Shown here: positions 25,848-36,030 of the stretch, one piece after another
How the letters are laid out: every line of letters begins with the position of its first letter
Numbering within the stretch: position 1 is the first letter of the stretch
Assembly: GCA_020845755.1 (NCBI GenBank)
Contig: JADLFE010000061.1
Coordinates: 60,134 to 124,133 of the forward strand
Direction: 5' to 3'
DNA from: Phycisphaerales bacterium
GTDB lineage: Bacteria; Planctomycetota; Phycisphaerae; Phycisphaerales; UBA1924
DNA: 64,000 bases
Translations under genes and position numbers: made by a program
The notes under the pieces: generated by a model
Databases searched by the model: none
What the model saw: the letters and a program-made list of their open reading frames with translations, nothing else
What the model was told of the DNA's origin: nothing

Positions 25848-26618
25848 ATGACCGTGAACGCCACCCCCGCCGCCCCAGCCCTCCACAAAGGCCCTGCCAA
25901 GGTCCAACTGCCCCCCAAGAATCCCATCGTGCTCCCGCACTCGCGGCCCATCATCATCACGATCGACGGCCCGGCGGGCACGGGAAAGTCGTCCGTCGCG
26001 CGCACGCTCGCCAAACACCTGGGACTTGACTTCCTCGACACCGGCGCGATGTACCGCGCCGCCGCCGCCATCGTCATCGATCACCAGATCGACCCAAACG
26101 ACGTGGACTCGATCGTCGCGCAGGTCCACAACGCCGATCTTCACTTCGACTGGAAAACCGACCCGCCGACGATCATGGCCTGGGACAAGCCCATCGCCTC
26201 GCGTATCCGTGACGCCGATGTCACCGCCATCGTCTCTCCCATCGCCGGAATCGCCGAACTCCGCCGCCTCATGGTCGGCGAGCAGCGGCTTATCGCCCAC
26301 GACCATCCGAGACTCGTCACCGAAGGTCGCGACCAGGGCACGGTCGTCTTCCCCGACGCGGCGGTGAAGTTCTACCTCGATGCATCGCCCGAAGTCCGGG
26401 CGACACGCCGGGCCGATCAACTCCGGGCCACCGGAAGAACCGCCGACTTCGCCGAACTCCTGCGCGACATCGTCGCCCGGGATCAATCCGACTCCACCCG
26501 ATCGGACGGCCCGCTCCGCGCTCCGCCCGATGCAATACGCATCGATACATCCGCATTGACCTTTGAACAGGTCGTGGACGCCCTCGAGTGCGAAGTCCGG
26601 GCCCGAGTGACGAAATAG
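25848..26618 (+). CDS. cmk: cytidylate kinase
   Basis: A 256-residue P-loop kinase that phosphorylates CMP and dCMP. P-loop 'IDGPAGTGKSSVARTLA', 'LDFLDTGAMYRAAA' (CMP-binding), 'VTEGRDQGTVVFPDAAVKFY' and 'RATRRADQL' (lid). It is about 25 residues longer than E. coli Cmk because of a Pro/Ala-rich N-terminus. The ATG at 25848 sits 1 nt after GGAG, while the in-frame GTG at 25854 has it 7 nt upstream, so the true start may be the GTG. The Hc1-like gene follows on the same strand. Confidence 0.94.
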   Translation: MTVNATPAAPALHKGPAKVQLPPKNPIVLPHSRPIIITIDGPAGTGKSSVARTLAKHLGLDFLDTGAMYRAAAAIVIDHQIDPNDVDSIVAQVHNADLHFDWKTDPPTIMAWDKPIASRIRDADVTAIVSPIAGIAELRRLMVGEQRLIAHDHPRLVTEGRDQGTVVFPDAAVKFYLDASPEVRATRRADQLRATGRTADFAELLRDIVARDQSDSTRSDGPLRAPPDAIRIDTSALTFEQVVDALECEVRARVTK

Positions 26619-26708
26619 GCCCGTTTCTGACGCACGGCGGGGGATTGCATACGCTTGCCAGTCCGTCGGCGGGGCGTTGGCCCGTCGCCCGACGCAGGGA
26701 GATCATCG

Positions 26709-26891
26709 ATGGAAGCATTCGAGCAACTCAAGCGGTTGATCGCCGACGTCGAAGGCGACATCGCCAAGGCCGAGGGCGGCAACAAGGCCGCGGGCACCCG
26801 CGTTCGTCAGATCATGCAGGACATCAAGAACGCGGCCCAGGACATTCGCGCCAAGATCCTGGAGATCCGTGATGCAGGAAAGCAGGGCTGA
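26709..26891 (+). CDS. Hc1-like histone H1-type DNA-binding protein
   Basis: A 60-residue basic/amphipathic protein: 'MEAFEQLKRLIADVEGDIAK', then 'EGGNKAAGTRVRQIMQDIKN', then 'AAQDIRAKILEIR'. The GNKAAGTRVR-(x)-MQ-(x)-(K/L)K pattern is that of the Hc1 family known from Chlamydia, where the protein condenses the nucleoid of elementary bodies, and of homologs in planctomycetes and Bacteroidetes. It lacks the long Lys/Ala tail of chlamydial Hc1. AGGGAG lies 7 nt before the ATG. Its last 20 nt overlap the FabZ-like gene, so the pair is co-translated. Confidence 0.85.
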   Translation: MEAFEQLKRLIADVEGDIAKAEGGNKAAGTRVRQIMQDIKNAAQDIRAKILEIRDAGKQG

Positions 26892-27384
26892 AGCCACGGC
26901 CACCAGGCACGGACTTCTCATCGACCTTTCCCACATCGACCTCTCCGCTCGCCTGCGTTCCAAGAACGATATCGAGTCGTTCCTCCCGCACCGCGGGCAG
27001 ATGTCGTTGCTTGACGCCGTGATCTGGGAGCACCCCGAGCAGTTGCGGGCCGTCGCCATCATGCACGTCCGCCACGATGCTTTCTGGGTCCCCGGACACT
27101 TTCCCGGGCACCCGACGTTCCCCGGCGTGATGATGATCGAGGCCGGTGCCCAACTGGCGTGCTTCGAGTTCATGGCTCGCAAATGCGGCCCGACGCTCGT
27201 CGCGTTCCTCCGCATCGAACACGCCGCGTTCCGCGCTGCCGTCACGCCCGGCGAGGACCTCTACCTCCTCTGCCACGAAGTCAAGGTCGGGCGGCGACAG
27301 TTCACCTCCGACATCCAGGGCGTCGTCCGCGGCCAACTCGCCTTCGAGGCCCGCATCAGCGGCATGGTGACGGCGAAGTCGTAG
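26872..27384 (+). CDS. FabZ-like (3R)-hydroxyacyl-ACP dehydratase
   Basis: A 170-residue hot-dog-fold protein. 'IESFLPHRGQMSLLDAVIW' is the FabZ entry motif, and 'GHFPGHPTFPGVMMIEAGAQ' carries the catalytic His and Glu. Closing strands 'RIEHAAFRAAVTPGEDLYLL' are also typical. It would remove water from 3-hydroxyacyl-ACP in fatty acid synthesis; about 35 extra N-terminal residues set it apart from E. coli FabZ. The ATG at 26872 has GGAG 8 nt upstream inside the Hc1-like gene and overlaps it by 20 nt. It may be a specialised paralog rather than the housekeeping FabZ; the rest of fab is not here. Confidence 0.85.
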   Translation: MQESRAEATATRHGLLIDLSHIDLSARLRSKNDIESFLPHRGQMSLLDAVIWEHPEQLRAVAIMHVRHDAFWVPGHFPGHPTFPGVMMIEAGAQLACFEFMARKCGPTLVAFLRIEHAAFRAAVTPGEDLYLLCHEVKVGRRQFTSDIQGVVRGQLAFEARISGMVTAKS

Positions 27385-27434
27385 CAGCACGACCATCCGC
27401 TCGGGGTCGCGCCGCGTCCCGCCGCATCACCGGC

Positions 27435-27962
27435 CTACTCGGTGACTTTGATTTCACCGCTCGCCTCGAGTTGCTTCAAGATATCGACGACGGAGTGAAT
27501 CGAGATCCCGCGCGACTGTTGCTGCGCGAGCGGGTGGCTCTTGTCGCGGATGATCATGTGCGGCCTGTCCTCGGCCCCTTGCGTGAAGAGATCGACCTCA
27601 AGCCCCAGCACGCCCTCGAACACCGCGATCGGGTTGGCGATCGTCGCGTGGATCGGCGTCTTCGAGGGCTTGGCGTCGTCCCATGTGTCGACGATCGTGT
27701 CGAAGTCCTTTTCGCTCACCTCGGCCCAGAAGCCCCACGCGAACGAGTCGTTCGCCTCCGGCACGGGCACCAGCAGCACGCCGCGCACGAAGAACCGCTC
27801 GCGATCCTCGGCATCGACGAACTGGCAGAGGTCGGTCGAGACCTGTCCGCGCCGGTCGCGCTCGCGCCGCCCGAGGCGGAAGAAGGGATCGGGCATGCCG
27901 AAGGCGACGTCCATGGCGACGTTGTCGTGAATCTGCCCGCAGACGCCGCACTTGAATGGCAT
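27435..27962 (-). CDS. DUF2199 domain-containing protein
   Basis: 175 residues. It starts 'MPFKCGVCGQIHDNVAMDVA' with a CxxC pair, then 'FRLGRRERDRRGQVSTDLCQ', 'RERFFVRGVLLVPV' and 'FAWGFWAEVSEKDFD', which match DUF2199, a family of unknown function. A possible zinc site is made by the CxxC and a later Cys. The C-terminus 'SIHSVVDILKQLEASGEI' is helical. AAGGAG lies 5 nt before the ATG at 27962; the upstream ATG at 27980 is less likely. It is convergent with the FabZ-like gene. Confidence 0.85.
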   Translation of the reverse strand: MPFKCGVCGQIHDNVAMDVAFGMPDPFFRLGRRERDRRGQVSTDLCQFVDAEDRERFFVRGVLLVPVPEANDSFAWGFWAEVSEKDFDTIVDTWDDAKPSKTPIHATIANPIAVFEGVLGLEVDLFTQGAEDRPHMIIRDKSHPLAQQQSRGISIHSVVDILKQLEASGEIKVTE

Positions 27963-28140
27963 GGTGGCTCCTTGGGCCAAGCGTAGCGGGGGAGCGGTTC
28001 AGCGAGTCAGCGAGACAGCCAGGCCGAGAATGAGAAGGGGCGGGTGCCCGACTTCGCGCGGAATCGCAGAAACACATGGCACGCGTCGCCAAAGACGCAC
28101 GCCGATCGGGCGTGGCACGGCGCATCTGAGCCTGCGCACC

Positions 28141-28146
28141 TACCCT
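28141..28146 (+). promoter_or_regulatory. TACCCT box upstream of the FAH-family gene
   Basis: TACCCT ends exactly 6 nt before the ATG at 28153, with no Shine-Dalgarno. It belongs to the leaderless-type set. Confidence 0.5.
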
Positions 28147-28152
28147 TGGCCC

Positions 28153-28899
28153 ATGACCTCCTACGAACTCGTGCGTTGTGAATTCGGCGTGGGCATCCAG
28201 ACCGGCTCGGGCGTCATGCCTCTGCGACACATCATCGGCATCGGTCGCAACTACGCCGAGCACGCCAAGGAGCAGAGCGCCGAAGTGCCAACACGCCCGA
28301 TGGTCTTCACCAAGAGCCCCGCCAGCGCGAGCCTTCACGGCGACGACATCGTGATTCCCAACCTGTGCCGCGACGCGGCGACAGGTGGCGACCAGACCGA
28401 TTTCGAGGGCGAACTGTGCGTGATCCTGGGGCCCGGGACGCCCGGGCGAGCGTGCAAGAACGTTTCGCCGACGGAGGCGATGGACTTTGTGTTCGGCTAC
28501 ACGTGCGCCAACGACGTGTCGGCCCGCTGGTGGCAGAAAGAAGGCTCGGGCGGCCAGTTCTGCCGCGGCAAGAGCTTTGATTCGTTCTGCCCGCTCGGGC
28601 CGCGCGTGCTGCCGCGCGACGCGATCAAGGACCCGCAGAACCTCCGCGTGATGTGCCGCGTCAACGGCAACACCATGCAGGACGGGCACACGCGCGACAT
28701 GATCTTCCCGGTGGCGAGCCTCATCAGCGATCTCTCGCGCGGCATGACGCTCTTCCCGGGCACGATCATCCTGACGGGAACGCCCAGCGGCGTGGGCATG
28801 GCCCGCAAGCCGCCGGTGTGGCTGAAGGACGGCGATGTGGTGGAGGTGGAGATTCCTGAGATCGGTGTGCTGAAGAATCGCGTGAAGAACTCGATGTGA
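28153..28899 (+). CDS. fumarylacetoacetate hydrolase-family protein
   Basis: 248 residues of the FAH fold (C-C bond hydrolases, decarboxylases and isomerases of 2-oxo acids). 'HIIGIGRNYAEHAKEQ' opens the domain. The metal site is in 'DFEGELCVILG' (Glu pair) and 'GYTCANDVSARWWQ' (Asp). 'CRGKSFDSFCPLGP' and 'IILTGTPSGVGMARKPP' are standard. The substrate cannot be told from the sequence; oxaloacetate decarboxylase or acylpyruvase are possible. The ATG at 28153 starts at the fold boundary, although the frame is open further upstream. smpB follows 24 nt later and may be co-transcribed. Confidence 0.9.
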   Translation: MTSYELVRCEFGVGIQTGSGVMPLRHIIGIGRNYAEHAKEQSAEVPTRPMVFTKSPASASLHGDDIVIPNLCRDAATGGDQTDFEGELCVILGPGTPGRACKNVSPTEAMDFVFGYTCANDVSARWWQKEGSGGQFCRGKSFDSFCPLGPRVLPRDAIKDPQNLRVMCRVNGNTMQDGHTRDMIFPVASLISDLSRGMTLFPGTIILTGTPSGVGMARKPPVWLKDGDVVEVEIPEIGVLKNRVKNSM

Positions 28900-28923
28900 A
28901 CGTCGGTGCCTGCGGAACGGCGA

Positions 28924-29421
28924 ATGGCCAAGAAACCCTCGAAATCCCGCGACGACGACCCCGTGATCGAGAACCGCAAGGCGCGGTTCCACTATCACAT
29001 CGGCGAGACGCTCGAGGTCGGCATCATCCTCCGCGGCACGGAGGTCAAAAGCGTCCGCGACGGCAAGGTGTCGCTGGCGGAAGGCTATGTCCGCGTGCAG
29101 CACGAGCCGCCGCGGCTGTACCTGCACAGTGTAAACATCGACCACTACGCGCCCGCCGGGCCGCTGACGGGCAAGAAGCAGCACGCGCTCGCGCGCACCC
29201 GCGAACTCCTGGCCCACACACGCGAGATCAGGAAACTGTCGAAGGCCGTCGACGTGAAGGGCATGACGGTCGTACCGCTGAAACTCTACTTCAAGAACGG
29301 CTACGCGAAACTCCTGATCGGCGTGGCGCAGGGCAAGACGCAGTCCGACAAGCGGCAGACCATCGCCAAGCGCGAGACGGATCGCGAAATCAACCGCGCG
29401 ATGAGCCGGAAGATGAAGTAG
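28924..29421 (+). CDS. smpB: SsrA-binding protein
   Basis: A 165-residue partner of tmRNA in rescue of stalled ribosomes. 'VIENRKARFHYHIGETLEVG' and 'ILRGTEVKSVRDGKVSLAEG' are the oligonucleotide-binding barrel. 'TVVPLKLYFKNGYAKLLIGV' and the basic C-terminal tail 'KRETDREINRAMSRKMK' (decoding-centre tail) complete it. The ATG at 28924 is used; an upstream GTG at 28906 would add six residues. The tmRNA gene is not in this window. Downstream, pgi converges. Confidence 0.95.
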   Translation: MAKKPSKSRDDDPVIENRKARFHYHIGETLEVGIILRGTEVKSVRDGKVSLAEGYVRVQHEPPRLYLHSVNIDHYAPAGPLTGKKQHALARTRELLAHTREIRKLSKAVDVKGMTVVPLKLYFKNGYAKLLIGVAQGKTQSDKRQTIAKRETDREINRAMSRKMK

Positions 29422-29513
29422 CAATCACCATGTCACGAAGGGACGGCGAACTCCTGCGCGCCGGCGCCCGGCTTTCGCAGATCCCTTCTTCCCCTGTCTC
29501 GCTCTGCACGACC

Positions 29514-30950
29514 TCACCCGCTGATCTGATAGCGCGACGCCGTCAGCGTGCGGTCGACCTGCGTGCGGAACTCCTCGAAGCCCTTCTTGCCCATGAGCCC
29601 GAACGTCGCCTGCTTTCCAAGTTCGACGGCCGGCTGGTCATACGCGTCGATGTTCAGCATCAGGCCCGCGTACGCCGTCGTCACCATCCACAGTTGGATG
29701 AACTGCCCGACATGCCGCGCGTCCAGCACCGGGAAGTGGATCGTGTAGTTCGGACGCTGGCTCTCGACGAACGCATACTCCGTCGCACGCTTCTCGGCGT
29801 TGAGCAGTTCACCCATGCGCCGGCCTTCGAGATACGCCAGCGCGTCCACGCCCATCCCCGTCGGGATCGCAAGGTCACTCGGCACCGGGCGATCAAACGA
29901 ATCGACCTGCACCAGGCCCAGCACCTTGTCGTTCGGTCCCTCTCGATACAACTGCACCTGCGAGTGCTGGTCCGTCGTCCCCAATGCCTTGATCGGCGTG
30001 AAGCCCGCGAACACTTCCTGCCCCGTCTTGTCCACACGCTTGCCCAGCGATTCGGCCCACAACTGACGATACCAGTCCGCCAGCAGGTACAGCCCGTTGC
30101 AATACGGCATCATCACATGATTTGGCTTGCCGAGATTCGTGCCGAGCTCGACGAGCAGGAACGCCAGCATCGCCGCCGGGTTCTGCGTCAGGCTCGGGCG
30201 CGAGCACATCGCGTCCATCTCCGCCGCGCCCGCCAAGAGCGCGTCGATATCTATCCCGCCCATCGCGGCCGAGAAGAGCCCGACCGGGGAGAGCACGCTG
30301 AAGCGCCCGCCAACGCCGTCGGGCACGGGCAGGGTTCGATAGCCGTCGCGGTTGCAGATCTGGCGCATCGTGCCCTTGGCGGGGTCGGTGATGGCGACGA
30401 TGTTGCGCGCGAAATCGTTGCCAAGAGTCCGCTGAAGCAGCGAGCGGATGATCATGAACTGGGCGGCGGTCTCAGCCGTCTCGCCCGACTTGCTGATGAC
30501 GTTGAAGAGCGTGCGCTCCAAACCGCCGGGGAACGACTGGCAATAGTCCAGGACGGCCTTGAAGTTCGCGGGGTCGACGTTGTCGACAACAAAGATCCGC
30601 GGGCCGGGGCGCTTGGAGTCGGGCAGCAGGTTGTAGGTGGGGGGGTTGAGCGCGCTCTGCAGCGCGATGTTGCCCAGGGCGGAACCGCCGATGCCCAGCA
30701 CGACCATGGTGTCGAACTTGCCCTGGCACTCCTTCACGATCGCGCGGACCGCCGAGACGTGCTCGGACTTGACCGGGTCGAGCGCGAGGTTTCGCCAACG
30801 CTCCCAGCCCGTGCCGCGGGTCTGGGCGAGCCTGGCCGTGGCGGCCTTGATGGCCTCGGCGGGCTCGGCGCCGTCGACAAGGAGAGTCGGGTCGATCCCG
30901 TGAGAACCGACGCGTTCGGAGAGACAGTTGGCATAGTCGATGGTCAGCAT
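29514..30950 (-). CDS. pgi: glucose-6-phosphate isomerase
   Basis: 478 residues interconverting glucose 6-phosphate and fructose 6-phosphate in glycolysis. SIS domain with 'VVLGIGGSALGNIALQSAL', 'NVISKSGETAETAAQFMI' (phosphate-binding S/T loop), 'VGGRFSVLSPVGLFSAAMGG' and 'GTTDQHSQVQLYREGPND' (the PGI signature with the active-site Gln/His). It is nearer the shorter archaeal/Firmicute-type enzymes than the 549-residue E. coli form. The ATG at 30950 has a TACCCT box 7 nt upstream; the frame beyond it is unrelated. It is divergent from ppa. Confidence 0.95.
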   Translation of the reverse strand: MLTIDYANCLSERVGSHGIDPTLLVDGAEPAEAIKAATARLAQTRGTGWERWRNLALDPVKSEHVSAVRAIVKECQGKFDTMVVLGIGGSALGNIALQSALNPPTYNLLPDSKRPGPRIFVVDNVDPANFKAVLDYCQSFPGGLERTLFNVISKSGETAETAAQFMIIRSLLQRTLGNDFARNIVAITDPAKGTMRQICNRDGYRTLPVPDGVGGRFSVLSPVGLFSAAMGGIDIDALLAGAAEMDAMCSRPSLTQNPAAMLAFLLVELGTNLGKPNHVMMPYCNGLYLLADWYRQLWAESLGKRVDKTGQEVFAGFTPIKALGTTDQHSQVQLYREGPNDKVLGLVQVDSFDRPVPSDLAIPTGMGVDALAYLEGRRMGELLNAEKRATEYAFVESQRPNYTIHFPVLDARHVGQFIQLWMVTTAYAGLMLNIDAYDQPAVELGKQATFGLMGKKGFEEFRTQVDRTLTASRYQISG

Positions 30951-30957
30951 GGAATGC

Positions 30958-30963
30958 AGGGTA
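30958..30963 (-). promoter_or_regulatory. TACCCT box upstream of pgi
   Basis: A minus-strand TACCCT ends 7 nt before the pgi ATG, with no Shine-Dalgarno. The divergent ppa box lies only 57 nt away. Confidence 0.45.
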
Positions 30964-31019
30964 TCGGCGGGCGGCGTGCGTGACAAAAGCGGAATCGGGC
31001 CGATCGTCCGCGCTCCCGC

Positions 31020-31025
31020 TACCCT
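31020..31025 (+). promoter_or_regulatory. TACCCT box upstream of ppa
   Basis: TACCCT ends exactly 6 nt before the ppa ATG, with no Shine-Dalgarno. Confidence 0.5.
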
Positions 31026-31031
31026 CTCCAC

Positions 31032-31601
31032 ATGATCCACCCCTGGCACGACGTGACCCCCGGCATCGACCACGAGTCGCCCCTCCCACGCCACTTCAAG
31101 TCCATCATCGAAATCCCCAAAAACTCCAACAACAAGTACGAACTCGACAAGGGCACGGGGATGCTGCGCCTGGACCGCGTTCTCTCCAGCGCGGTGTATT
31201 ACCCGGCGAACTACGGCTTCATCCCCCAGACCCTGGCCGAGGACCACGACCCCCTCGACGTGCTGGTCTTCTGCACCGAAGAAATCCCGCCGATGACGCT
31301 CTGCGAGGCCCGCGCGGTGGGGATGATGACGATGATCGACCACGGCGAGCCGGACCACAAGATCATCAGCGTGCTCATGGCCGATCCGGTGTATTCAGAA
31401 TTCGTGAAGAGCAGCGATTTCCCACGCCACCTCCTCAAGATGCTCAAGCGGTTCTTCCTGGACTACAAGACACTGGAGGGGAAAGAGGTGGAGGTGGACG
31501 ACATCCTGCCCGCCGAGGCCGCGGACGCGATCGTGGAGAATTGCCTGGCCCGATATTCGCAGGCGCGCCGGACGGGCGGGATCAAGGGGCTGATCAACTA
31601 A
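31032..31601 (+). CDS. ppa: inorganic pyrophosphatase
   Basis: 189 residues of a family I soluble pyrophosphatase. 'FKSIIEIPKNSNNKYELDK' gives the substrate-binding Lys/Glu region, 'YYPANYGFIPQTLAEDHDPL' carries the DxDPxD-type metal cluster, and 'DVLVFCTEEI' and 'MTMIDHGEPDHKIISV' continue the barrel. It hydrolyses PPi to drive biosynthesis. The ATG at 31032 follows a TACCCT box; a leaderless transcript is likely. hpt follows after 143 nt on the same strand. Confidence 0.95.
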   Translation: MIHPWHDVTPGIDHESPLPRHFKSIIEIPKNSNNKYELDKGTGMLRLDRVLSSAVYYPANYGFIPQTLAEDHDPLDVLVFCTEEIPPMTLCEARAVGMMTMIDHGEPDHKIISVLMADPVYSEFVKSSDFPRHLLKMLKRFFLDYKTLEGKEVEVDDILPAEAADAIVENCLARYSQARRTGGIKGLIN

Positions 31602-31744
31602 GTGAAGGGAAGCATCGAAACAGCGAGTCAGGCAGAGTGGGCCGAAACAGGTGGACAGGAAGTTGGTGGAGCCCGAATCCCAGGAGCAAGTGGCTCGCGC
31701 TGGCGAGTGTGATGTGCGGGCGAGTTCATCGAGGAATCACAATC

Positions 31745-32347
31745 GTGGATCACGATCTTGCGGGTATTCTGGTCGATGAGCGGGCGATCGCCAAACGCGT
31801 CCGTGAATTGGGCGCGCACCTCGCCGCCGACCTCGAACGCGATCTGGCCCGCGATGCCTCCGGAACAGACGACTTCGGCAAGGTTGTCATGATCCCCGTC
31901 ATGACCGGCGCGATCGTCTTTGTCGCCGACCTCATCCGCGCCATGCCGATGCGCCTGTCGCTGAAACTCGTCGCCGTCTCCAGTTACCCCGGCGCGTCGG
32001 TCCAGAGCAAGGGCGCGAAACTCGCGGCCGAGATCCCCGGCGACCTGGCCGGAAAACACGTCGTGGTCGTCGATGACATCCTCGATTCAGGACAGACGCT
32101 CGGATTGGTCCGTGAGTTGATCGCGGCCCAGAAGCCCGCGAGCCTCCGCCTGTGCGTGCTCCTCCGCAAGCCCGACCGCGTCCGCCAGCGTGCCGTCGAC
32201 GTGCAGTACGTCGGCTTTGAGATCCCCGACGAATTCGTCGTGGGCTACGGCCTGGACTTCGACGGCCACTACCGCAACGTGCCGAATATCGCCACGCTCC
32301 GTACCGAGGTCGTCGAGCGTGTGCGCCGGAGATCCTCGCGTGCCTGA
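31745..32347 (+). CDS. hpt: hypoxanthine phosphoribosyltransferase
   Basis: A 200-residue purine salvage enzyme making IMP and GMP from PRPP. 'LVDERAIAKRVRELGAHLAA' is the HPRT N-terminus, 'VMIPVMTGAIVFVADLIRAM' the flexible-loop region, 'VVVVDDILDSGQTLGLVREL' the PRPP-binding motif, and 'VGFEIPDEFVVGYGLDFDGH' the base-binding hood. The GTG at 31745 with GAGGAA 8 nt upstream is the best start; the frame extends upstream without features. Its stop overlaps the GTG start of the next gene, giving tight coupling to the PH-CoaE fusion. Confidence 0.93.
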   Translation: MDHDLAGILVDERAIAKRVRELGAHLAADLERDLARDASGTDDFGKVVMIPVMTGAIVFVADLIRAMPMRLSLKLVAVSSYPGASVQSKGAKLAAEIPGDLAGKHVVVVDDILDSGQTLGLVRELIAAQKPASLRLCVLLRKPDRVRQRAVDVQYVGFEIPDEFVVGYGLDFDGHYRNVPNIATLRTEVVERVRRRSSRA

Positions 32348-33545
32348 CGCGCGGAAAGAGCCCGGAGTTCGCCCCCTGCCCGGCGAACGCTTGATCCTCG
32401 ATTGCCGCCCCGGCGCGATGAGCCTGCTCCTGCGCCCCGCGTGGAGCGTCATGATGATCGTCATCGCGGCGATCGTCTGCGTGTGGGTTCTCGACCGGCT
32501 CGCCTCCCGAGCGGTGGGCGACCCCACGCTGGTACGTTCCACGCGCACTTGGTCCAGTTATGTCGCGATGGCCGCGATCGCCCTGATCGCGATCCGCCTC
32601 GTCTGGGTCTTTGTCGATTGGCGCTTTCGCCGTTTCATTCTGACAGATGTGCGGATCATTCGGGCGTGGGGCGTCTTCTCACGCGGCCAGGCGGAACTGC
32701 CGCTCCGTAACGTGCAAGATGTCGTGATCCATCGCACGCTGGGAGAACGCCTGCTCGGCCTCGGCTCGCTCGCAGTCGTCGACGCCAGCGGCGGCGGGGT
32801 CGCCTGGGTCCATGCCCCCGATCCCGATGAAACCGTCGCCCAAGTCCGACACGCCATCGATCTCGCCGCGGATCGACCTCTCGCACGCACCCACGCCGCC
32901 ACGCCGTCCGACGCTCCCGCCTCGCCACTCCGCGTCATCGGCCTGGTCGGCGGCATCGGGTCCGGAAAAAGCACGGTCGCCGCCGAGATCGCCAGGCAGG
33001 CCGACGCCATCGTGATCGATTCCGACAAGGAAGCCAAGGCCGCCCTCGATCGCCCCGACGTACGCGATCAACTTGTGTCGTGGTGGGGGCGCGGCGTGAT
33101 CGCCAAAGACGGCCGGATCGATCGCGCCCAAGTCGCGGATATCGTGTTTCGCCGCCCGGAGGAACGGGCCCGGCTTGAAGGGCTTGTCCATCCGATAGTC
33201 CGCTCGACGAGGGCCCAGGCGATCGACCGAGCCCGGGCCGCCGGTGCGAGTGCGGCGATCATCGATGCACCGCTGCTCTTTGAGGCCGGCGTGGACCGCG
33301 AATGTGACCTTATTGTGTTTGTTGACGCCCCGTTTGAGGCCCGCGTCGGGCGTGTCAAGGCCACCAGGGGCTGGGATGCCGCGGAACTGGAGCGGCGAGA
33401 AAAAGCACAAGTGCCACTTGAAGAGAAGCGGCAAAGGTCCGATGATGTACTGGTCAACGACGGCGAGCCGGGGGCACTGCCCGGGCGAGTCGCGGACCTC
33501 CTCCAACGCATCCAAGGGCGGGTTTCGAGGCTGGGTTCTCATTGA
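32340..33545 (+). CDS. coaE: membrane-anchored bacterial PH domain fused to dephospho-CoA kinase
   Basis: 401 residues in two parts. Residues 1-178 are a YdbT/bPH2-like membrane module: 'LPGERLILDCRPG', two transmembrane helices (about 35-52 and 74-92), then the PH strand set 'FRRFILTDVRIIRAWGVFSR' and 'LPLRNVQDVVIHRTLGERLL'. Residues 198-395 are CoaE, which phosphorylates dephospho-CoA in the last step of CoA synthesis: P-loop 'GLVGGIGSGKSTVAAEIA', 'AIVIDSDKEAKAAL', 'RARLEGLVHPIVRSTRAQAI' and 'AAIIDAPLLFEAGVDRECDL'. A linker with 'RTHAATPSDAPASP' joins them. The start is GTG at 32340 with GGAG 8 nt upstream, overlapping the hpt stop. No stop or frameshift separates the halves. CoaE is normally a stand-alone cytoplasmic enzyme; here it would sit on the membrane. 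Confidence 0.9.
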   Translation: MPDARKEPGVRPLPGERLILDCRPGAMSLLLRPAWSVMMIVIAAIVCVWVLDRLASRAVGDPTLVRSTRTWSSYVAMAAIALIAIRLVWVFVDWRFRRFILTDVRIIRAWGVFSRGQAELPLRNVQDVVIHRTLGERLLGLGSLAVVDASGGGVAWVHAPDPDETVAQVRHAIDLAADRPLARTHAATPSDAPASPLRVIGLVGGIGSGKSTVAAEIARQADAIVIDSDKEAKAALDRPDVRDQLVSWWGRGVIAKDGRIDRAQVADIVFRRPEERARLEGLVHPIVRSTRAQAIDRARAAGASAAIIDAPLLFEAGVDRECDLIVFVDAPFEARVGRVKATRGWDAAELERREKAQVPLEEKRQRSDDVLVNDGEPGALPGRVADLLQRIQGRVSRLGSH

Positions 33546-33891
33546 ACTCGGCGCGGGGCACAGGGTCTGGCGTGTTTCGCAGACCGATTCGTCGGATGAA
33601 ATCACGCGGGGGATAACTCGGGTCCCGGTACTTCTGCCCTTGATCGCGGGCTTCTCGCGTTCTTCGGTCGGACGGCCGGTATATCGCTCCCACGCGGCCT
33701 GACGGCGCGCTGGTGATGACTTGTTCGATACGACAACGACACGGCGAGGCGTTCAAGCCTCGAATCTCCCAGACTCACATCGTCAGATTTCATTGGTTGT
33801 TCGGGCTGCTTGGGTTCAGATCGGCGCGTGGGCGCTGATCCGAAGAGCAGCGAGAAAGTTCCGGGCTTGGTCCCGGCAGGATCGAGGAAGC
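33546..33891 (+). promoter_or_regulatory. 346-nt upstream region and probable leader of rho
   Basis: No gene is visible. TATATC at 33680-33685 could be a -10 but has no good -35. Two hairpins lie before the start: CGAGGC/GCCTCG (33745-33762) and CCGGG/CCCGG (33861-33876), the second ending only about 8 nt before the Shine-Dalgarno GAGG. rho genes are commonly autoregulated through their leader, and this arrangement would allow that; control itself is inference. Confidence 0.5.
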
Positions 33892-35874
<1,983 letters not shown>

Positions 35875-36030
35875 GGTGGCGATGCGTCTGGGTGTCCGGA
35901 GCGATGGCCAAACCCCGCTGGCCACTGGGTTTCCATGCCCTCGACTTTCCAGCCCCTGCACCCGGTCTTCCGATGAAGTACAGTTGGCGCGAGGGGCGGG
36001 ACCCCTGGACCATCGGCCGGAGGATCTGGC

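Noticed and set aside
27598..29424. 608-codon minus-strand frame over the FAH gene and smpB
   Set aside because: Opposite to two recognisable genes and without features of its own.
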